Below the pieces are notes generated by a model. That model did no database searches and was not told the origin of the DNA. It saw nothing but the letters and a program-made list of their open reading frames with translations. 40,154 bases of DNA. Source: a virus. The translations under genes were made by a program, and so were the position numbers. Shown in pieces: positions 23,012 through 31,220 of the stretch. The first letter of the stretch is position 1. Every line of letters starts with the position of its first letter. Where the stretch lies: positions 1 to 40,154 of IMG/VR virus record IMGVR_UViG_3300031227_000141. One strand, given 5' to 3'.

Positions 23012-23916
23012 AGTACGGTCCTCATCTGCTGCTGCAGGAGATTCCTACGCATCAGCATGTAATCCCTAGCCGTAATTAGTTTGTAGAAGGAAGCTTCGTC
23101 AGGCTCGTCGTAGTGCTCCTTTGCTATTTCAGACGTCGGATCATCGGAGAATTTCTCCCACAGACTCTTTGTTTTAGTAGGATCGATCTCCAAAAACACT
23201 TCGACGTTAGTTCCTTCCTTCTTATCGACCCCTTCAGCTGGTTTATTGTTAAAGGGGTGCTCGTCTACGAAACGGCCTGTACAAACGTCACACCTTACCG
23301 GGGTAATGTCAACATCTCTTATGCTTCCGCAATCCAGACACTTGTACTTAGGTTTAGCTAAATACTCCTCCGCGAAGGCGAGAGGCTCCGGGAGGAAGTC
23401 CACCCCGTCCATCATAGCCGAAGCAGCTATAAACCCGCCGACCTCAAGGGAATACTTTTCCTTTCTAACCATAGAAGCTATATCAATAGCCGCCATGCAC
23501 TGCATCACGTTAGGTCGTACAAGTACCTGAAAGCTGGGCACATTATTATTTAGAGCTTGACAGACAGGAACGAAGGCTTCCCAAAAAACCCAGAAGGCTT
23601 CGTTAGCATGTAAAAGTTTTATGGCGTTTATCTTGCTCTTCACAAGCTCGCTGATGTTCTTCTCGCCGAACTCTGATGCTATCTCTGCGTACACCGTTTG
23701 AGGCAACCACATAAGCCACTCGGGGCCCAGCTCCTTAGTCAAGAAGATGTCCAGGATCACGGGGTGTGTGTCGTGGTGTCTGAATAGGTTGACTTTAGTG
23801 ACCGGTGTACCGACGGTATCGTCGTAAGACTCTTCCGCTACTTTTTCTTGTAGCTCCTTACCCCCCTTGTCGCCAAAGAGGATAAATTCCATCAAAGCTT
23901 GTTCTGATTCTCTCAT
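23008..23916 (-). CDS. Zinc-binding protein upstream of portal, unknown
   Basis: A 302-residue protein with a zinc-ribbon pair Cys193-x2-Cys196 and Cys209-x2-Cys212 (YKCLDCGSIRD, RCDVCTGRF) between a helical N-terminal domain and a shorter charged C-terminal part. The N-terminal half contains DTHPVILDIFLTKELGPEWLMW and several Trp/Phe-rich helices. Its stop overlaps the next start (ATGA) and its start is close behind the 562-residue gene, so all belong to one operon ending in the portal. No family is recognised. Zinc ribbons are shared with the portal and terminase of this phage. A head-tail connector or portal-assembly role is a guess from position. Confidence 0.75.
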   Translation of the reverse strand: MRESEQALMEFILFGDKGGKELQEKVAEESYDDTVGTPVTKVNLFRHHDTHPVILDIFLTKELGPEWLMWLPQTVYAEIASEFGEKNISELVKSKINAIKLLHANEAFWVFWEAFVPVCQALNNNVPSFQVLVRPNVMQCMAAIDIASMVRKEKYSLEVGGFIAASAMMDGVDFLPEPLAFAEEYLAKPKYKCLDCGSIRDVDITPVRCDVCTGRFVDEHPFNNKPAEGVDKKEGTNVEVFLEIDPTKTKSLWEKFSDDPTSEIAKEHYDEPDEASFYKLITARDYMLMRRNLLQQQMRTVL

Positions 23917-23921
23917 AGTAC

Positions 23922-25610
23922 CTACGATTTCGTGGTAGCGTTGATGTCACTAGCCATCCTCATCAGAATCAGCTTATGCGGGTCAGGCATACTGAGGAAG
24001 ATGCCTTTCGGGTCCTTCGTGAACGCCTTAACAAAGTCCTCCGAGAACTGCTCGGTCAGCTTCTTCCTCTTCCCAACCGAAGAAGCCAGTTCCTTAAGGG
24101 CGTCTTCGTGTACGATCTCTCCATTCATTTTATGCATCCAATCCTCTGGATGCTCCTGAGCTATCTTAGTCAAGTCCCCAACAGTCGAATAGTAGGGATC
24201 TGCAATGCGGGTATCCCACAGCCTATCTATGCCGGTCTGCTCGTCAAATTCCCGCACAAGCTCTGCGTAGGTTGATGCGTCCATTAAACCAGCGACCTTT
24301 ATCAGCTCGCTGAGGGTATCGTTCTGAGCTTCATCCAGGTACTGTCTCCTCTGCTCAAGGAACATTCCCCTGGAAGGGTCGTAGTCAGCAGAAGCGTATT
24401 TTGTAACCGCAATAGCAGGCTCCAGGCCCACGTTGTGCATAGCAGCGGCCAGCTTAACGCAATACGCCCTGCGAGCCGACGGGTGGAGGTACCTGCTGTT
24501 CTCATCGAAGTAAGTGGCCGCCTGCTTGATCTGAGTGAAAGAATTCATGGGGTACTTCTCAGCAGAAGCAGCCTTGCCCAGCCCGGTCGGGCCTGGGGCC
24601 CCTACCATGCCTGTAGAATTACTGATCGTATTACTCCGATTAGCTGCCATGGTTTTCATTCCTTTGGCGTTCATCTGGAACTGGCCCATTGGGTTTGGTG
24701 TTTGCGGAGAGGGCATGAACATGGCGGACTTCTCTTGGAGGTTATCTCGCCCTTCCCCCAGCCCTCTGCCGCCGCCTTTGCCGTAACCAGGCCCTTCCAA
24801 AGTACCAGGGCCGGTGTTTTTATTCCTGCGAAGACCACTAGGCATTCCCTTGCCTTTTCCAGCGCCTTTCTGGCGTCCTGTAAACGCGGCCTTCCCCGCT
24901 TCTTTCTTCTTCAGAAGCTTATGGGTTCCGTAAGCGCCCCCGCCGACTACTCCAGTCCCAAGCGCAGCTGCTCCAGCAATACGACCTTTCCTAAGGACAG
25001 TCTTCATAGGCTGACCGGAAGGAAGACCGCTTACGTTCTTAAAATCTGCGGCCTTATAGCCAGCATTTTTTAGATCCCTTGGGTCGATGCCCGCCTTGAC
25101 TCTCTTGGTGAAGAATTTAGCTGCCTTACTCTTTATGCTTGCGGTCTTGTCCGCTTCTCCTGGAGGATTCACAAGGAACCGCTTCACCTGCCCGTTCCCC
25201 TTGTAATCCAGGACAGTGTTGTCCTTCCCGCCGCTTACCTTTCCGTTCCTGATGAACGTACCCACAGCACCGCCAACTCCATAGGTCTCGGCGAACTTCT
25301 GTAGGGAGGCGGCCGCGGCCACTTTGTCCGTTTCAGGGAGCTTGTCCTTATTTTGATGGAAATAAAGACACTGCAGGAAGGTAGTCACCTGGTCAATACA
25401 AGCGAACTTACGCAGAACTGTGCCGTCAGGTTCGCCGTACAAAAGGGCAAACCGATCGTCCGGCATTCGTTCCATCTGTTCAGCTGTTCGTACGTCAGCT
25501 TGTTTAATGAAGTCCGGTAGACTATCTGTGGTAGGGAAGGCCAATTTCAGGACGTCGCCGTGAAGGTCGTCCTGAAGGTCAAGAAGCTCTCGTCTCAGGC
25601 TTGTATGCAT
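23922..25610 (-). CDS. Large virion-module protein, unknown
   Basis: A 562-residue protein beginning at ATG 25610, which has GGAG seven bases upstream and is preferred to the in-frame TTG at 25622. The N-terminal part is helical. Residues about 210-232 are a hydrophobic Gly/Ala segment (IAGAAALGTGVVGGGAYGTH), followed by a long Gly/Lys-rich and Met/Asn/Pro-rich disordered region. The C-terminal 200 residues are helical (ATYFDENSRYLHPSARRAY). K-x-A strings recur (FIKQADVRTA, DKTASIKS, LIKVAGL, LTKIAQEH). It leads the portal operon under a strong promoter. Size, composition and place point to a structural or internal virion protein. No family is recognised. Confidence 0.75.
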   Translation of the reverse strand: MHTSLRRELLDLQDDLHGDVLKLAFPTTDSLPDFIKQADVRTAEQMERMPDDRFALLYGEPDGTVLRKFACIDQVTTFLQCLYFHQNKDKLPETDKVAAAASLQKFAETYGVGGAVGTFIRNGKVSGGKDNTVLDYKGNGQVKRFLVNPPGEADKTASIKSKAAKFFTKRVKAGIDPRDLKNAGYKAADFKNVSGLPSGQPMKTVLRKGRIAGAAALGTGVVGGGAYGTHKLLKKKEAGKAAFTGRQKGAGKGKGMPSGLRRNKNTGPGTLEGPGYGKGGGRGLGEGRDNLQEKSAMFMPSPQTPNPMGQFQMNAKGMKTMAANRSNTISNSTGMVGAPGPTGLGKAASAEKYPMNSFTQIKQAATYFDENSRYLHPSARRAYCVKLAAAMHNVGLEPAIAVTKYASADYDPSRGMFLEQRRQYLDEAQNDTLSELIKVAGLMDASTYAELVREFDEQTGIDRLWDTRIADPYYSTVGDLTKIAQEHPEDWMHKMNGEIVHEDALKELASSVGKRKKLTEQFSEDFVKAFTKDPKGIFLSMPDPHKLILMRMASDINATTKS

Positions 25611-25653
25611 GTCTATCTCCAAGAACGGAAATTACACGAATCCCGTACGAAAT

Positions 25654-25681
25654 TGTATAAGTCCAAGCCCCCTAATGTCAA
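25654..25681 (-). promoter_or_regulatory. Sigma70-like promoter for the portal block
   Basis: Minus-strand TTGACA (25681-25676), 16 bases, TATACA (25659-25654). The start of transcription would be near 25647, giving a 37-base leader to the ATG at 25610. The bases before the -35 (CAC) match those at the 3537 promoter. A plus-strand TATAAG (25656-25661) overlaps the -10 and could serve the opposite operon, though no good plus-strand -35 was found. The rest of 25611-25765 holds nothing else seen. Confidence 0.6.
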
Positions 25682-25765
25682 GTGAAATTACGGCACCCTT
25701 TTTTTACATAAGTCCTAAGATTTAGCCCAGACCCAGAATTATCCCCGACAACGAAAGGACAGAGC

Positions 25766-26140
25766 ATGGCAGAAGACAATTGTTACGGTCGTTTATTTGA
25801 CTCTGACGCTATCTCGTGCAGGTCCTGCATCCACGCAGAAGATTGCCAGAGACTGTCTGAAGGAGGGAGCGTAAACTACACATCAAGGAGGTACGGAAGT
25901 GGGAACAGCAGCAGTAGAAGAGCGCCCTCTGACTCTAGCTACCGCTACACCGCCCCCAGCACAGCGCGCCCACTGAGTAAAGAAAGAGCCACAACCCTTC
26001 CAGGACCTATGCCTAGGACAACCGGCCCGTCAGAAGGAGAAAACAAGTGGCGGCGCTTGGCTAAAAACACTACCCTGTCCGTAGCCGAGATGTCATTGGC
26101 GCAGATGTACCTGTTCATTTGCGACATGGATTGGGAGTAA
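25766..26140 (+). CDS. Small protein with N-terminal Cys cluster
   Basis: A 124-residue protein and the first gene of the rightward replication module. GAAAGGA precedes the ATG at 25766. Cys6, 18, 21 and 27 (spacing C-x11-C-x2-C-x5-C) could bind zinc. The middle is rich in Ser, Arg, Tyr and Pro and probably disordered. The C-terminus has a short helical stretch (TLSVAEMSLAQMYLFICDMD). It is followed after three bases by a regulator gene. No family is recognised. A regulatory or early function fits its position. Confidence 0.68.
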   Translation: MAEDNCYGRLFDSDAISCRSCIHAEDCQRLSEGGSVNYTSRRYGSGNSSSRRAPSDSSYRYTAPSTARPLSKERATTLPGPMPRTTGPSEGENKWRRLAKNTTLSVAEMSLAQMYLFICDMDWE

Positions 26141-26143
26141 AGA

Positions 26144-26641
26144 GTGTCGTTCCTAAAAATCAGTGAGCCAAGAAGTTTCCTCAGACAAACAAGAATGCGG
26201 AAAAAACTATCGAAGAGCGCCCTGGCCCAAAAGGCCGGGGTGGACCGGCAGACAATCATCCGACTAGAAAGAGAGGAGTCAACCCACCAACCCAGCCTAA
26301 ACACGCTAACGAAAGTGTGCAGAGTCCTAGGCATAATTCACGAGAGGGACCTGCTGAACACGGCCTTTAACACCCTGTCCGGTGGGGCCAACATCCCGGC
26401 GATACAGCCGACGGTGATGCTGAACATATCAGCCAGAGACAAAGTAAAGATGCGCGAGACTTTGAAGAGGCACGTAAAGCGCCTACTAAAAGACTTCGGT
26501 CTGCTGGACAAAGTAGACGCAGCGGTCATGGAAGAGATAGACGCAGGACTGGATAGGGCCGTGCGTCTCACCCTGCAAAAGCGTAAGGAGGAAGGCCTAC
26601 AAAATGGAATTCAGTATGAGGATGAAGGAGAGGAGTCCTGA
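26144..26641 (+). CDS. XRE/Cro-type helix-turn-helix regulator
   Basis: A 165-residue protein starting with GTG at 26144. Residues 13-60 form a typical XRE helix-turn-helix (RQTRMRKKLSKSALAQKAG, DRQTIIRLER, then LNTLTKVCRVLGI). The remaining part is charged and helical (KVKMRETLKRHVKRLLKDFG), perhaps for dimerisation. GGGAG and AAAG lie upstream. The end overlaps the helicase start by 38 bases. It probably controls transcription, perhaps of the replication module or of the opposed portal operon from which it is divergently placed. The DNA-binding assignment is firm. The target is inferred. Confidence 0.85.
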   Translation: MSFLKISEPRSFLRQTRMRKKLSKSALAQKAGVDRQTIIRLEREESTHQPSLNTLTKVCRVLGIIHERDLLNTAFNTLSGGANIPAIQPTVMLNISARDKVKMRETLKRHVKRLLKDFGLLDKVDAAVMEEIDAGLDRAVRLTLQKRKEEGLQNGIQYEDEGEES

Positions 26642-28808
26642 TGCAGCGTACGTAAGCAACAACCTGTGGCTTCCACGGAAGCACGTACACCTCGCCTCTA
26701 TCGAACGAGCACTCACTTATTGGGATGAACTGGGGCATCCTTTTCTGTACATGTTCTCCTACTATCAGGACCACATAATTGTGCCAAGGAGCTTTATCGA
26801 ACCCAAAAACTACCCCAAGTACGCGTTCCCCTTCATCGACGTGAGGCAGACCTCCTTCGAGGAAGTAGATGTGCAGTTCCACTTGCCTGCGCGAGAGAGC
26901 CACCCTACCGACATCAGGGGGAGGGACGCTTTGGTAAAGACAAGGGGCGGGATACTGGAGTATGCCTGCGTAGCCGGAGACACTATACTTAATGTCAATA
27001 GAGGCGGAAAAGGCTTCAAAGTAACCATAAAAACAGCGTACGAAAGGCAAGAAGGGGGGCGGTACGCCTGGGATTCGACAATCTCTACAAGAATCCGTTC
27101 TGATATGGGAGGGCACATAGGTCTAAATAAAGTGCTTGCCATTCTCTATAAAGGCAAAAGAAGGACTAAGTACCTAGAGCTGAAAAATGGCGCGAACTTA
27201 CGAATAACTGAAGACCATGAGGCTTTAACAGAAAGGGGCTACGTAAAAATTAAAGACCTGATAGTCAACGAAGATAGGGTGGTAACGGACGGCTGGCTAG
27301 TAAGCAGAAGCACACACAAGCCAAAACAAGTGTACAGGCGATCCAGTTGGTACAAGCACCACCCGTACGTTCGATACCAGAAAAGAAAGGACCGTACAGC
27401 CCTAGTCTACGCAATAGAAACACACCGCGCCGTGTATGAGGCTAGACTAAACAACTTACCGTTCAAAGAATTTAGAGAGCGTTGTCGCTCCGGTGACATA
27501 AGTGAGCTCACTTTTGTTGATCCCTCTAAATTTCACATTCACCACAAGGATGGGAACATCCACAACAATACACCAGACAACCTAGAAAGCCTTCCGGCAG
27601 AAAAACACTTAAAAATACACAGGCCTGGGAGTAAGGCGTTCGGCCACGGAGAACTCATGCCTAGCTTAGTGGTCGGTCTATCCGACGGCGGACTTGAAGA
27701 AGTGTATGACATAGCGTGCGCGGACCCTCACCACAACTTCGTAGCCAACGGAATTGTTATTGCAAATTGTGGCAAGGGAAAAACACTAGTGTCCGTAGCC
27801 GCGTGGGTGATGAAGAAAGTACCCGCACTGGTAATCGTGGATGACCAGGGGCTGCTTAGCCAGTGGAAGAAGGTCCTGACCCAAGAGGATAAGCACCTAA
27901 AAGGACTGGCTGTGTCGGATAGCAAGGGAAACCCCATCACGGTAGGGCATGTACAGCGCGACGTGCTTGACTTTGAAGGGCACCCCATCACCGTGGCTAT
28001 GATCCACACGTTAGTGAAGAACCCTAAGCGATGGGACGAGAGGTTCCGCAGATACTTTGGGGTAGTGATCTACGATGAGGTCCACACCATTGGTGCGCCT
28101 ACCTTCTCCAGAGCAGCGCCTATGTTCAACGGGACCCGGTGGGGCCTTACGGCCACGTACCCTAGAGAAGACGGGATGGAGTCAGTGTACTCCTACCACA
28201 TAGGGCCCGTGATAGACAGTGACCTTACGCATGAGTTAGTCCCGACCGCGGTGTTCCTAAGATCGGGTATCCGGGTAGATTTTGATAAACACGAGGAGAA
28301 AACAGCCGTAACTGACGTACGAGGGGAGGTAAACATATCCAAGTACAGGACTTGGCTCGGGAACCATGAGGAGAGAAACAACAGGATAAGTCTAATGATT
28401 CAGCAATCCCTGACAGTGGGAAGGAAAATACTGGTATTGACCCACTGTAAAGCTCAGGCAGAATTAATGCATAAGCGCTTTCCTTCGTCCGGTATTATTA
28501 CCGGTAGCGTGGATAGGGACGAAAGGCTGACCATGCTGCTGGACAAGCCGCTGACCTTTGCTGTCGTAAAATGCGGTAAGCGAGGGCTGGATGACCCCAG
28601 CATAGACACAATCTACTACCTGACGCCGTTCAAATCGAAAGAGATGCTAAATCAATCAATGGGAAGGGCCCAGAGAGCTGTTGAGGGAAAAAGAGAAGTG
28701 CTCCTGTTCTTTATCGAGGATGAGGACAGAATGTCCAGGGGATTGCTAGGAGAAGTTAAGCGCCTACTCGTTGGAGCAGGCATCAAGTACACCAACGAAA
28801 AGCTATAG
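26604..28808 (+). CDS. SF2 DNA helicase interrupted by an HNH intein
   Basis: The precursor has 734 residues. Removing the intein (122-388) leaves a 467-residue helicase. Its N-terminal domain (1-121) precedes a P-loop re-formed on splicing as A|CGKGKT (Cys389-Thr394). Further motifs are the DEVH box (491-494, VVIYDEVH), GLTATYP (514-520, motif III-like) and QSMGRAQRAVEGKR near 640-670 (motif VI). This resembles UvsW/XPB-type superfamily 2 helicases of phages, which act in branch migration and replication restart. AGGAGGAAGG precedes the ATG at 26604 and the start overlaps the regulator gene. The helicase class is secure. UvsW equivalence is an inference from phage context. Without splicing the P-loop would be broken, so intein removal is needed for activity. 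Confidence 0.92.
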   Translation: MEFSMRMKERSPDAAYVSNNLWLPRKHVHLASIERALTYWDELGHPFLYMFSYYQDHIIVPRSFIEPKNYPKYAFPFIDVRQTSFEEVDVQFHLPARESHPTDIRGRDALVKTRGGILEYACVAGDTILNVNRGGKGFKVTIKTAYERQEGGRYAWDSTISTRIRSDMGGHIGLNKVLAILYKGKRRTKYLELKNGANLRITEDHEALTERGYVKIKDLIVNEDRVVTDGWLVSRSTHKPKQVYRRSSWYKHHPYVRYQKRKDRTALVYAIETHRAVYEARLNNLPFKEFRERCRSGDISELTFVDPSKFHIHHKDGNIHNNTPDNLESLPAEKHLKIHRPGSKAFGHGELMPSLVVGLSDGGLEEVYDIACADPHHNFVANGIVIANCGKGKTLVSVAAWVMKKVPALVIVDDQGLLSQWKKVLTQEDKHLKGLAVSDSKGNPITVGHVQRDVLDFEGHPITVAMIHTLVKNPKRWDERFRRYFGVVIYDEVHTIGAPTFSRAAPMFNGTRWGLTATYPREDGMESVYSYHIGPVIDSDLTHELVPTAVFLRSGIRVDFDKHEEKTAVTDVRGEVNISKYRTWLGNHEERNNRISLMIQQSLTVGRKILVLTHCKAQAELMHKRFPSSGIITGSVDRDERLTMLLDKPLTFAVVKCGKRGLDDPSIDTIYYLTPFKSKEMLNQSMGRAQRAVEGKREVLLFFIEDEDRMSRGLLGEVKRLLVGAGIKYTNEKL
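26967..27767 (+). mobile_element. Intein with HNH homing endonuclease, in the helicase P-loop
   Basis: A 267-residue intein. It begins with Cys122 in CVAGDTILNV (block A), has the block B pattern LRITEDHEAL (Thr202, His205) and ends with VYDIACADPHHNFVANGIVIAN, followed by Cys389 of the C-extein. Between the splicing blocks lies an HNH endonuclease domain: HIHHKDGN (311-318), NNTPDNLE, then His335 and His339. The residue before the terminal Asn is Ala (A387) where most inteins have His. Such inteins can still splice, sometimes slowly. Insertion in the conserved P-loop is typical of homing inteins because it is hard to lose. Confidence 0.9.
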
Positions 28809-28817
28809 GAGGATTGG

Positions 28818-29207
28818 ATGGACGAAAAAGCTAAGGACAATAAGGGGACTGTCGTAGTGGTCTCTGACGGAACGAGGAGGTACATCGGAACAGTAAGGCG
28901 GCAAGTCGTGACTAGTCAGTTACACTCTGAGTTCACGCTCGATGGAGTGTTCGAGGTAATGACTTTCACGCAGCCTGTGGCAGCCGGAAAAGGGCAGCAA
29001 ATGCAGCGACTAGTGGCCCTCACGCCAATAGACGACTACAAGACGACCCTCGACGGTTTCGTTATCAAGGCATCTAACTGGTACTTTCCGGGTGAACAGA
29101 GAGACGGAGAGTTCGCAAAGAGGTACGAGGAGTCAGTTTTGCAGGCGCGGGCTGCTGAAGCCGACATCGTGATCCCAGGAAGTGGGTCTAATGTTAGGCA
29201 GCATTGA
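28818..29207 (+). CDS. Small protein, unknown
   Basis: A 129-residue protein encoded nine bases after the helicase, with AGGAGG before the ATG at 28818. The N-terminal 75 residues appear beta-rich (KGTVVVVSDGTRRYIGTV, then ALTPIDDYK) and could form a small barrel. The C-terminus is helical and acidic. Its last 17 bases overlap the next gene. No family is recognised. Linkage suggests a helper of replication or repair. Confidence 0.72.
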   Translation: MDEKAKDNKGTVVVVSDGTRRYIGTVRRQVVTSQLHSEFTLDGVFEVMTFTQPVAAGKGQQMQRLVALTPIDDYKTTLDGFVIKASNWYFPGEQRDGEFAKRYEESVLQARAAEADIVIPGSGSNVRQH

Positions 29208-29937
29208 GCACCCGGATTACGCGGAGTGCAGGCGCTGTCCTTACCACAAAAGCAGAGAAAGAATTGTCTTTGGAGAAGGACACTTAAAAGCAGACATAGT
29301 TATAATAGGAGAAGCCCCCGGAGCAGAAGAAGACTGCACGGGCAGGCCATTCTCCGTTACTACTCACACAGGTGACTTTGGCGGGATATCCGGTCGATGG
29401 CTGTGGGACATGGTAGCCATGTACACCAAAGAGCCGGAGATCAAGAAGCTTATCGCCAAGAAGTCCCCCAGCATCGACGAGTACGAAGTTCTGAGGGACA
29501 TGCTCCTGGAAAGAGAAAAAATCTATGTCACAAACGCACTCTGCTGCAGAATGCCTGAGGAGTCTAAACCCGTAAAGAAAATCCTCATGGCGTGCAAACA
29601 CAGGCTAGACTACGAAATATACGCCGTAGACCCAAAAATAGTGATAACAGCCGGAAGGTTTGCGCTGAGCACTATGATGGGAGAGACAATCCATTCCATA
29701 GGTAAAGAAGTGGGCGACCCAAGGCCTGCATTCATCCAAGGGAAACTAGGCACTGTACCCTATCTAGTCTTCCCCACGTACCATCCCGCCGCGCTAGCAC
29801 GGCGTCCCGACTGGGGCCTTCCTACTAGCCTGTGCGACGTGAATGTTATGGCCATAGGGGAAGCGTTCGACACCTTGGACTTTATCAACAACATCTACCA
29901 CGAAATACCAATGCCAGAACGAGGAGGAAAACCATGA
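29191..29937 (+). CDS. Uracil-DNA glycosylase, family 4/5-like
   Basis: A 248-residue enzyme expected to remove uracil from DNA. The ATG at 29191 is favoured because AGGAAG lies before it. An in-frame GTG nine bases upstream is an alternative. Motifs in order are Cys13-x2-Cys16 (AECRRCP), GEAPGAEEDCTGRPF (motif A), ISGRWLWDM, YVTNALCCRMPE and MACKHRL (the other two Cys for a 4Fe-4S cluster), and TYHPAALARR (motif with the conserved His). About seven extra residues lie between GRPF and GISGRW compared with common family members. It lies in a chain of overlapping genes. The family is secure. The exact subclass (UDGa, UDGb or UDGX-like) cannot be settled by eye. Confidence 0.88.
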   Translation: MLGSIEHPDYAECRRCPYHKSRERIVFGEGHLKADIVIIGEAPGAEEDCTGRPFSVTTHTGDFGGISGRWLWDMVAMYTKEPEIKKLIAKKSPSIDEYEVLRDMLLEREKIYVTNALCCRMPEESKPVKKILMACKHRLDYEIYAVDPKIVITAGRFALSTMMGETIHSIGKEVGDPRPAFIQGKLGTVPYLVFPTYHPAALARRPDWGLPTSLCDVNVMAIGEAFDTLDFINNIYHEIPMPERGGKP

Positions 29938-30413
29938 AAATAGTGGGTGGAAGAAAACCTGTAGTCGCGGAAGCGGAAGCGCCGCAGGAAGTACGGGACG
30001 CGTACGACGCTTTCCTAAGCATCAGGAATACCCTTTTGCAGCAGTTGGATGCTTTACAGAAACTGGACCCGAAAGGATGGGAGAAGCTGCAAGAGCTGGA
30101 AGAGATGCACGACGAGGCAGCGAAGCAGCTGTCCGATACGTGCGAGAGGGAACGCGCTGAGATAGGGAAAGTAAAGTTGAAGCCGAACTTCGCCAAAGGC
30201 TACGACATCGACAAGTTCCTGAGACTGGCCAAGAAAAAGAAGATCCTCCCAGAATTGAAGAAGATGGGGGTCATACGCACAATCGTAGATCAGAAAGCAG
30301 CAGACGAGTATCTGAAGAGATACCCGGAAGACTTTGAGGACTTCAAGAAAGAAGCGTGGGTTGAAGAATTCAAGTTCTATGCTGTTTACGGGATACCGAA
30401 GGTGAAAAGATGA
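29934..30413 (+). CDS. Helical charged protein, unknown
   Basis: A 159-residue protein. The ATG at 29934 follows GAGGAGG closely and overlaps the glycosylase stop as ATGA, which decides the start over earlier in-frame codons. Residues 19-75 look like a coiled coil (repeated Leu with Glu, Lys and Gln). The C-terminal half is Lys-rich with aromatic residues at the end (EEFKFYAVYGIPKVKR). It has no recognised domain. Coupling to neighbours suggests a replication accessory function. Confidence 0.75.
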   Translation: MKIVGGRKPVVAEAEAPQEVRDAYDAFLSIRNTLLQQLDALQKLDPKGWEKLQELEEMHDEAAKQLSDTCERERAEIGKVKLKPNFAKGYDIDKFLRLAKKKKILPELKKMGVIRTIVDQKAADEYLKRYPEDFEDFKKEAWVEEFKFYAVYGIPKVKR

Positions 30414-30790
30414 TCAGTCCTATTGTGCACGCGCACATAGACTTGTCTGTTACCGACACCACGCGAAAAGTAATCATCTTTAAGGACAGCGCCACACCGC
30501 AAATGGAGGAGGAAGAATTGGCTTACCTGAAAGAAAAGCTGGGAGATGGAAAGGGAAGGGTCACCAGAGAAATACCGTTCAAATTCTGGACGTCCGGTAG
30601 GGACGGAGGGGTTACCTTCGGCACGACGGTTACCCTGAGCGTAAACTGCGACAGCGACGACGGTGTTATGAAGGACGTCGACCGATTCCTTTACAACGTC
30701 GCGCTTGATTTGAACCTCACAACCCTGGAGGAGTTGGAAGGGATAGCGCACGACTACTTCGAGAAGACGAGAAAAAGGAGAATCACATGA
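30410..30790 (+). CDS. Small replication-module protein, unknown
   Basis: A 126-residue protein whose start overlaps the previous stop (ATGA) and whose end overlaps the next start (ATGA), so the three genes are translationally linked. The N-terminal half has beta-like strands (HIDLSVTDTTRKVIIFKD, VTFGTTVTLSVNC) and the C-terminal half is helical and acidic, with a basic end. A small DNA- or protein-binding fold is possible. No family is recognised. Confidence 0.72.
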   Translation: MISPIVHAHIDLSVTDTTRKVIIFKDSATPQMEEEELAYLKEKLGDGKGRVTREIPFKFWTSGRDGGVTFGTTVTLSVNCDSDDGVMKDVDRFLYNVALDLNLTTLEELEGIAHDYFEKTRKRRIT

Positions 30791-31128
30791 GCAAGACGAA
30801 TCTCGGAAAAGGTCTGCTCGTCATGGACAAGGGCAAACTGTACGTTACTGGGGTCCATCTGCAGCCTGCCCTAGAAAGTGGGGCCTTCCCAACCGTGGAG
30901 TTGGAGTATCAAATAAACGACAGTAAGAACGAAAGAGTTGCTCGGGGGGTTTTCTACGTAAAGAAGGATGACATCCCCCTGGCAGAAGCAGAAGCGCTAA
31001 TTTCGAAGTGCGCTCATGTCGCCGCTAAGTACGCTTTTATGGAAGAAGGAGTTGCAATCACACAAGAGGCCGAGAGCGTGAAAGAGTCGTCTAAACCTCC
31101 AGATTCGTCCGCACCTAAATCGATTTAG
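30787..31128 (+). CDS. Small beta-rich protein, unknown
   Basis: A 113-residue protein linked to the previous gene by ATGA. It starts with beta-like segments (GKGLLVMDKGKLYVTGV, TVELEYQI, ARGVFYVKK), followed by a helix (AEALISKCAHVAAKYAF) and a Ser/Pro-rich disordered tail. It ends the first sub-operon. A promoter for the helicase-primase set follows. No family is recognised. Confidence 0.7.
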   Translation: MSKTNLGKGLLVMDKGKLYVTGVHLQPALESGAFPTVELEYQINDSKNERVARGVFYVKKDDIPLAEAEALISKCAHVAAKYAFMEEGVAITQEAESVKESSKPPDSSAPKSI

Positions 31129-31170
31129 CCGTGCGGTAGAAAAAAAACAAGATTAGGCCGCATTATTCGA

Positions 31171-31199
31171 TTGACATTCGCATTTTCCGGCCCTAAAAT
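31171..31199 (+). promoter_or_regulatory. Strong sigma70-like promoter for the helicase-primase-polymerase set
   Basis: TTGACA (31171-31176), exactly 17 bases, TAAAAT (31194-31199). The start of transcription would be near 31206, with GGAGG before the ATG at 31221. This is the best promoter match in the window. The rest of the 92-base gap holds an A run after the previous stop and nothing else seen. Confidence 0.75.
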
Positions 31200-31220
31200 A
31201 GCCAGTTCCTTGGAGGAAAA

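Noticed and set aside
25611-25765. Possible tRNA or small RNA in the largest gap between opposing operons
   Set aside because: No cloverleaf or strong stem seen. The gap is explained by promoter elements.
26568-27116. 182-residue minus-strand frame opposite the helicase
   Set aside because: It is antisense to the helicase N-domain and intein, with no SD and an aberrant composition.
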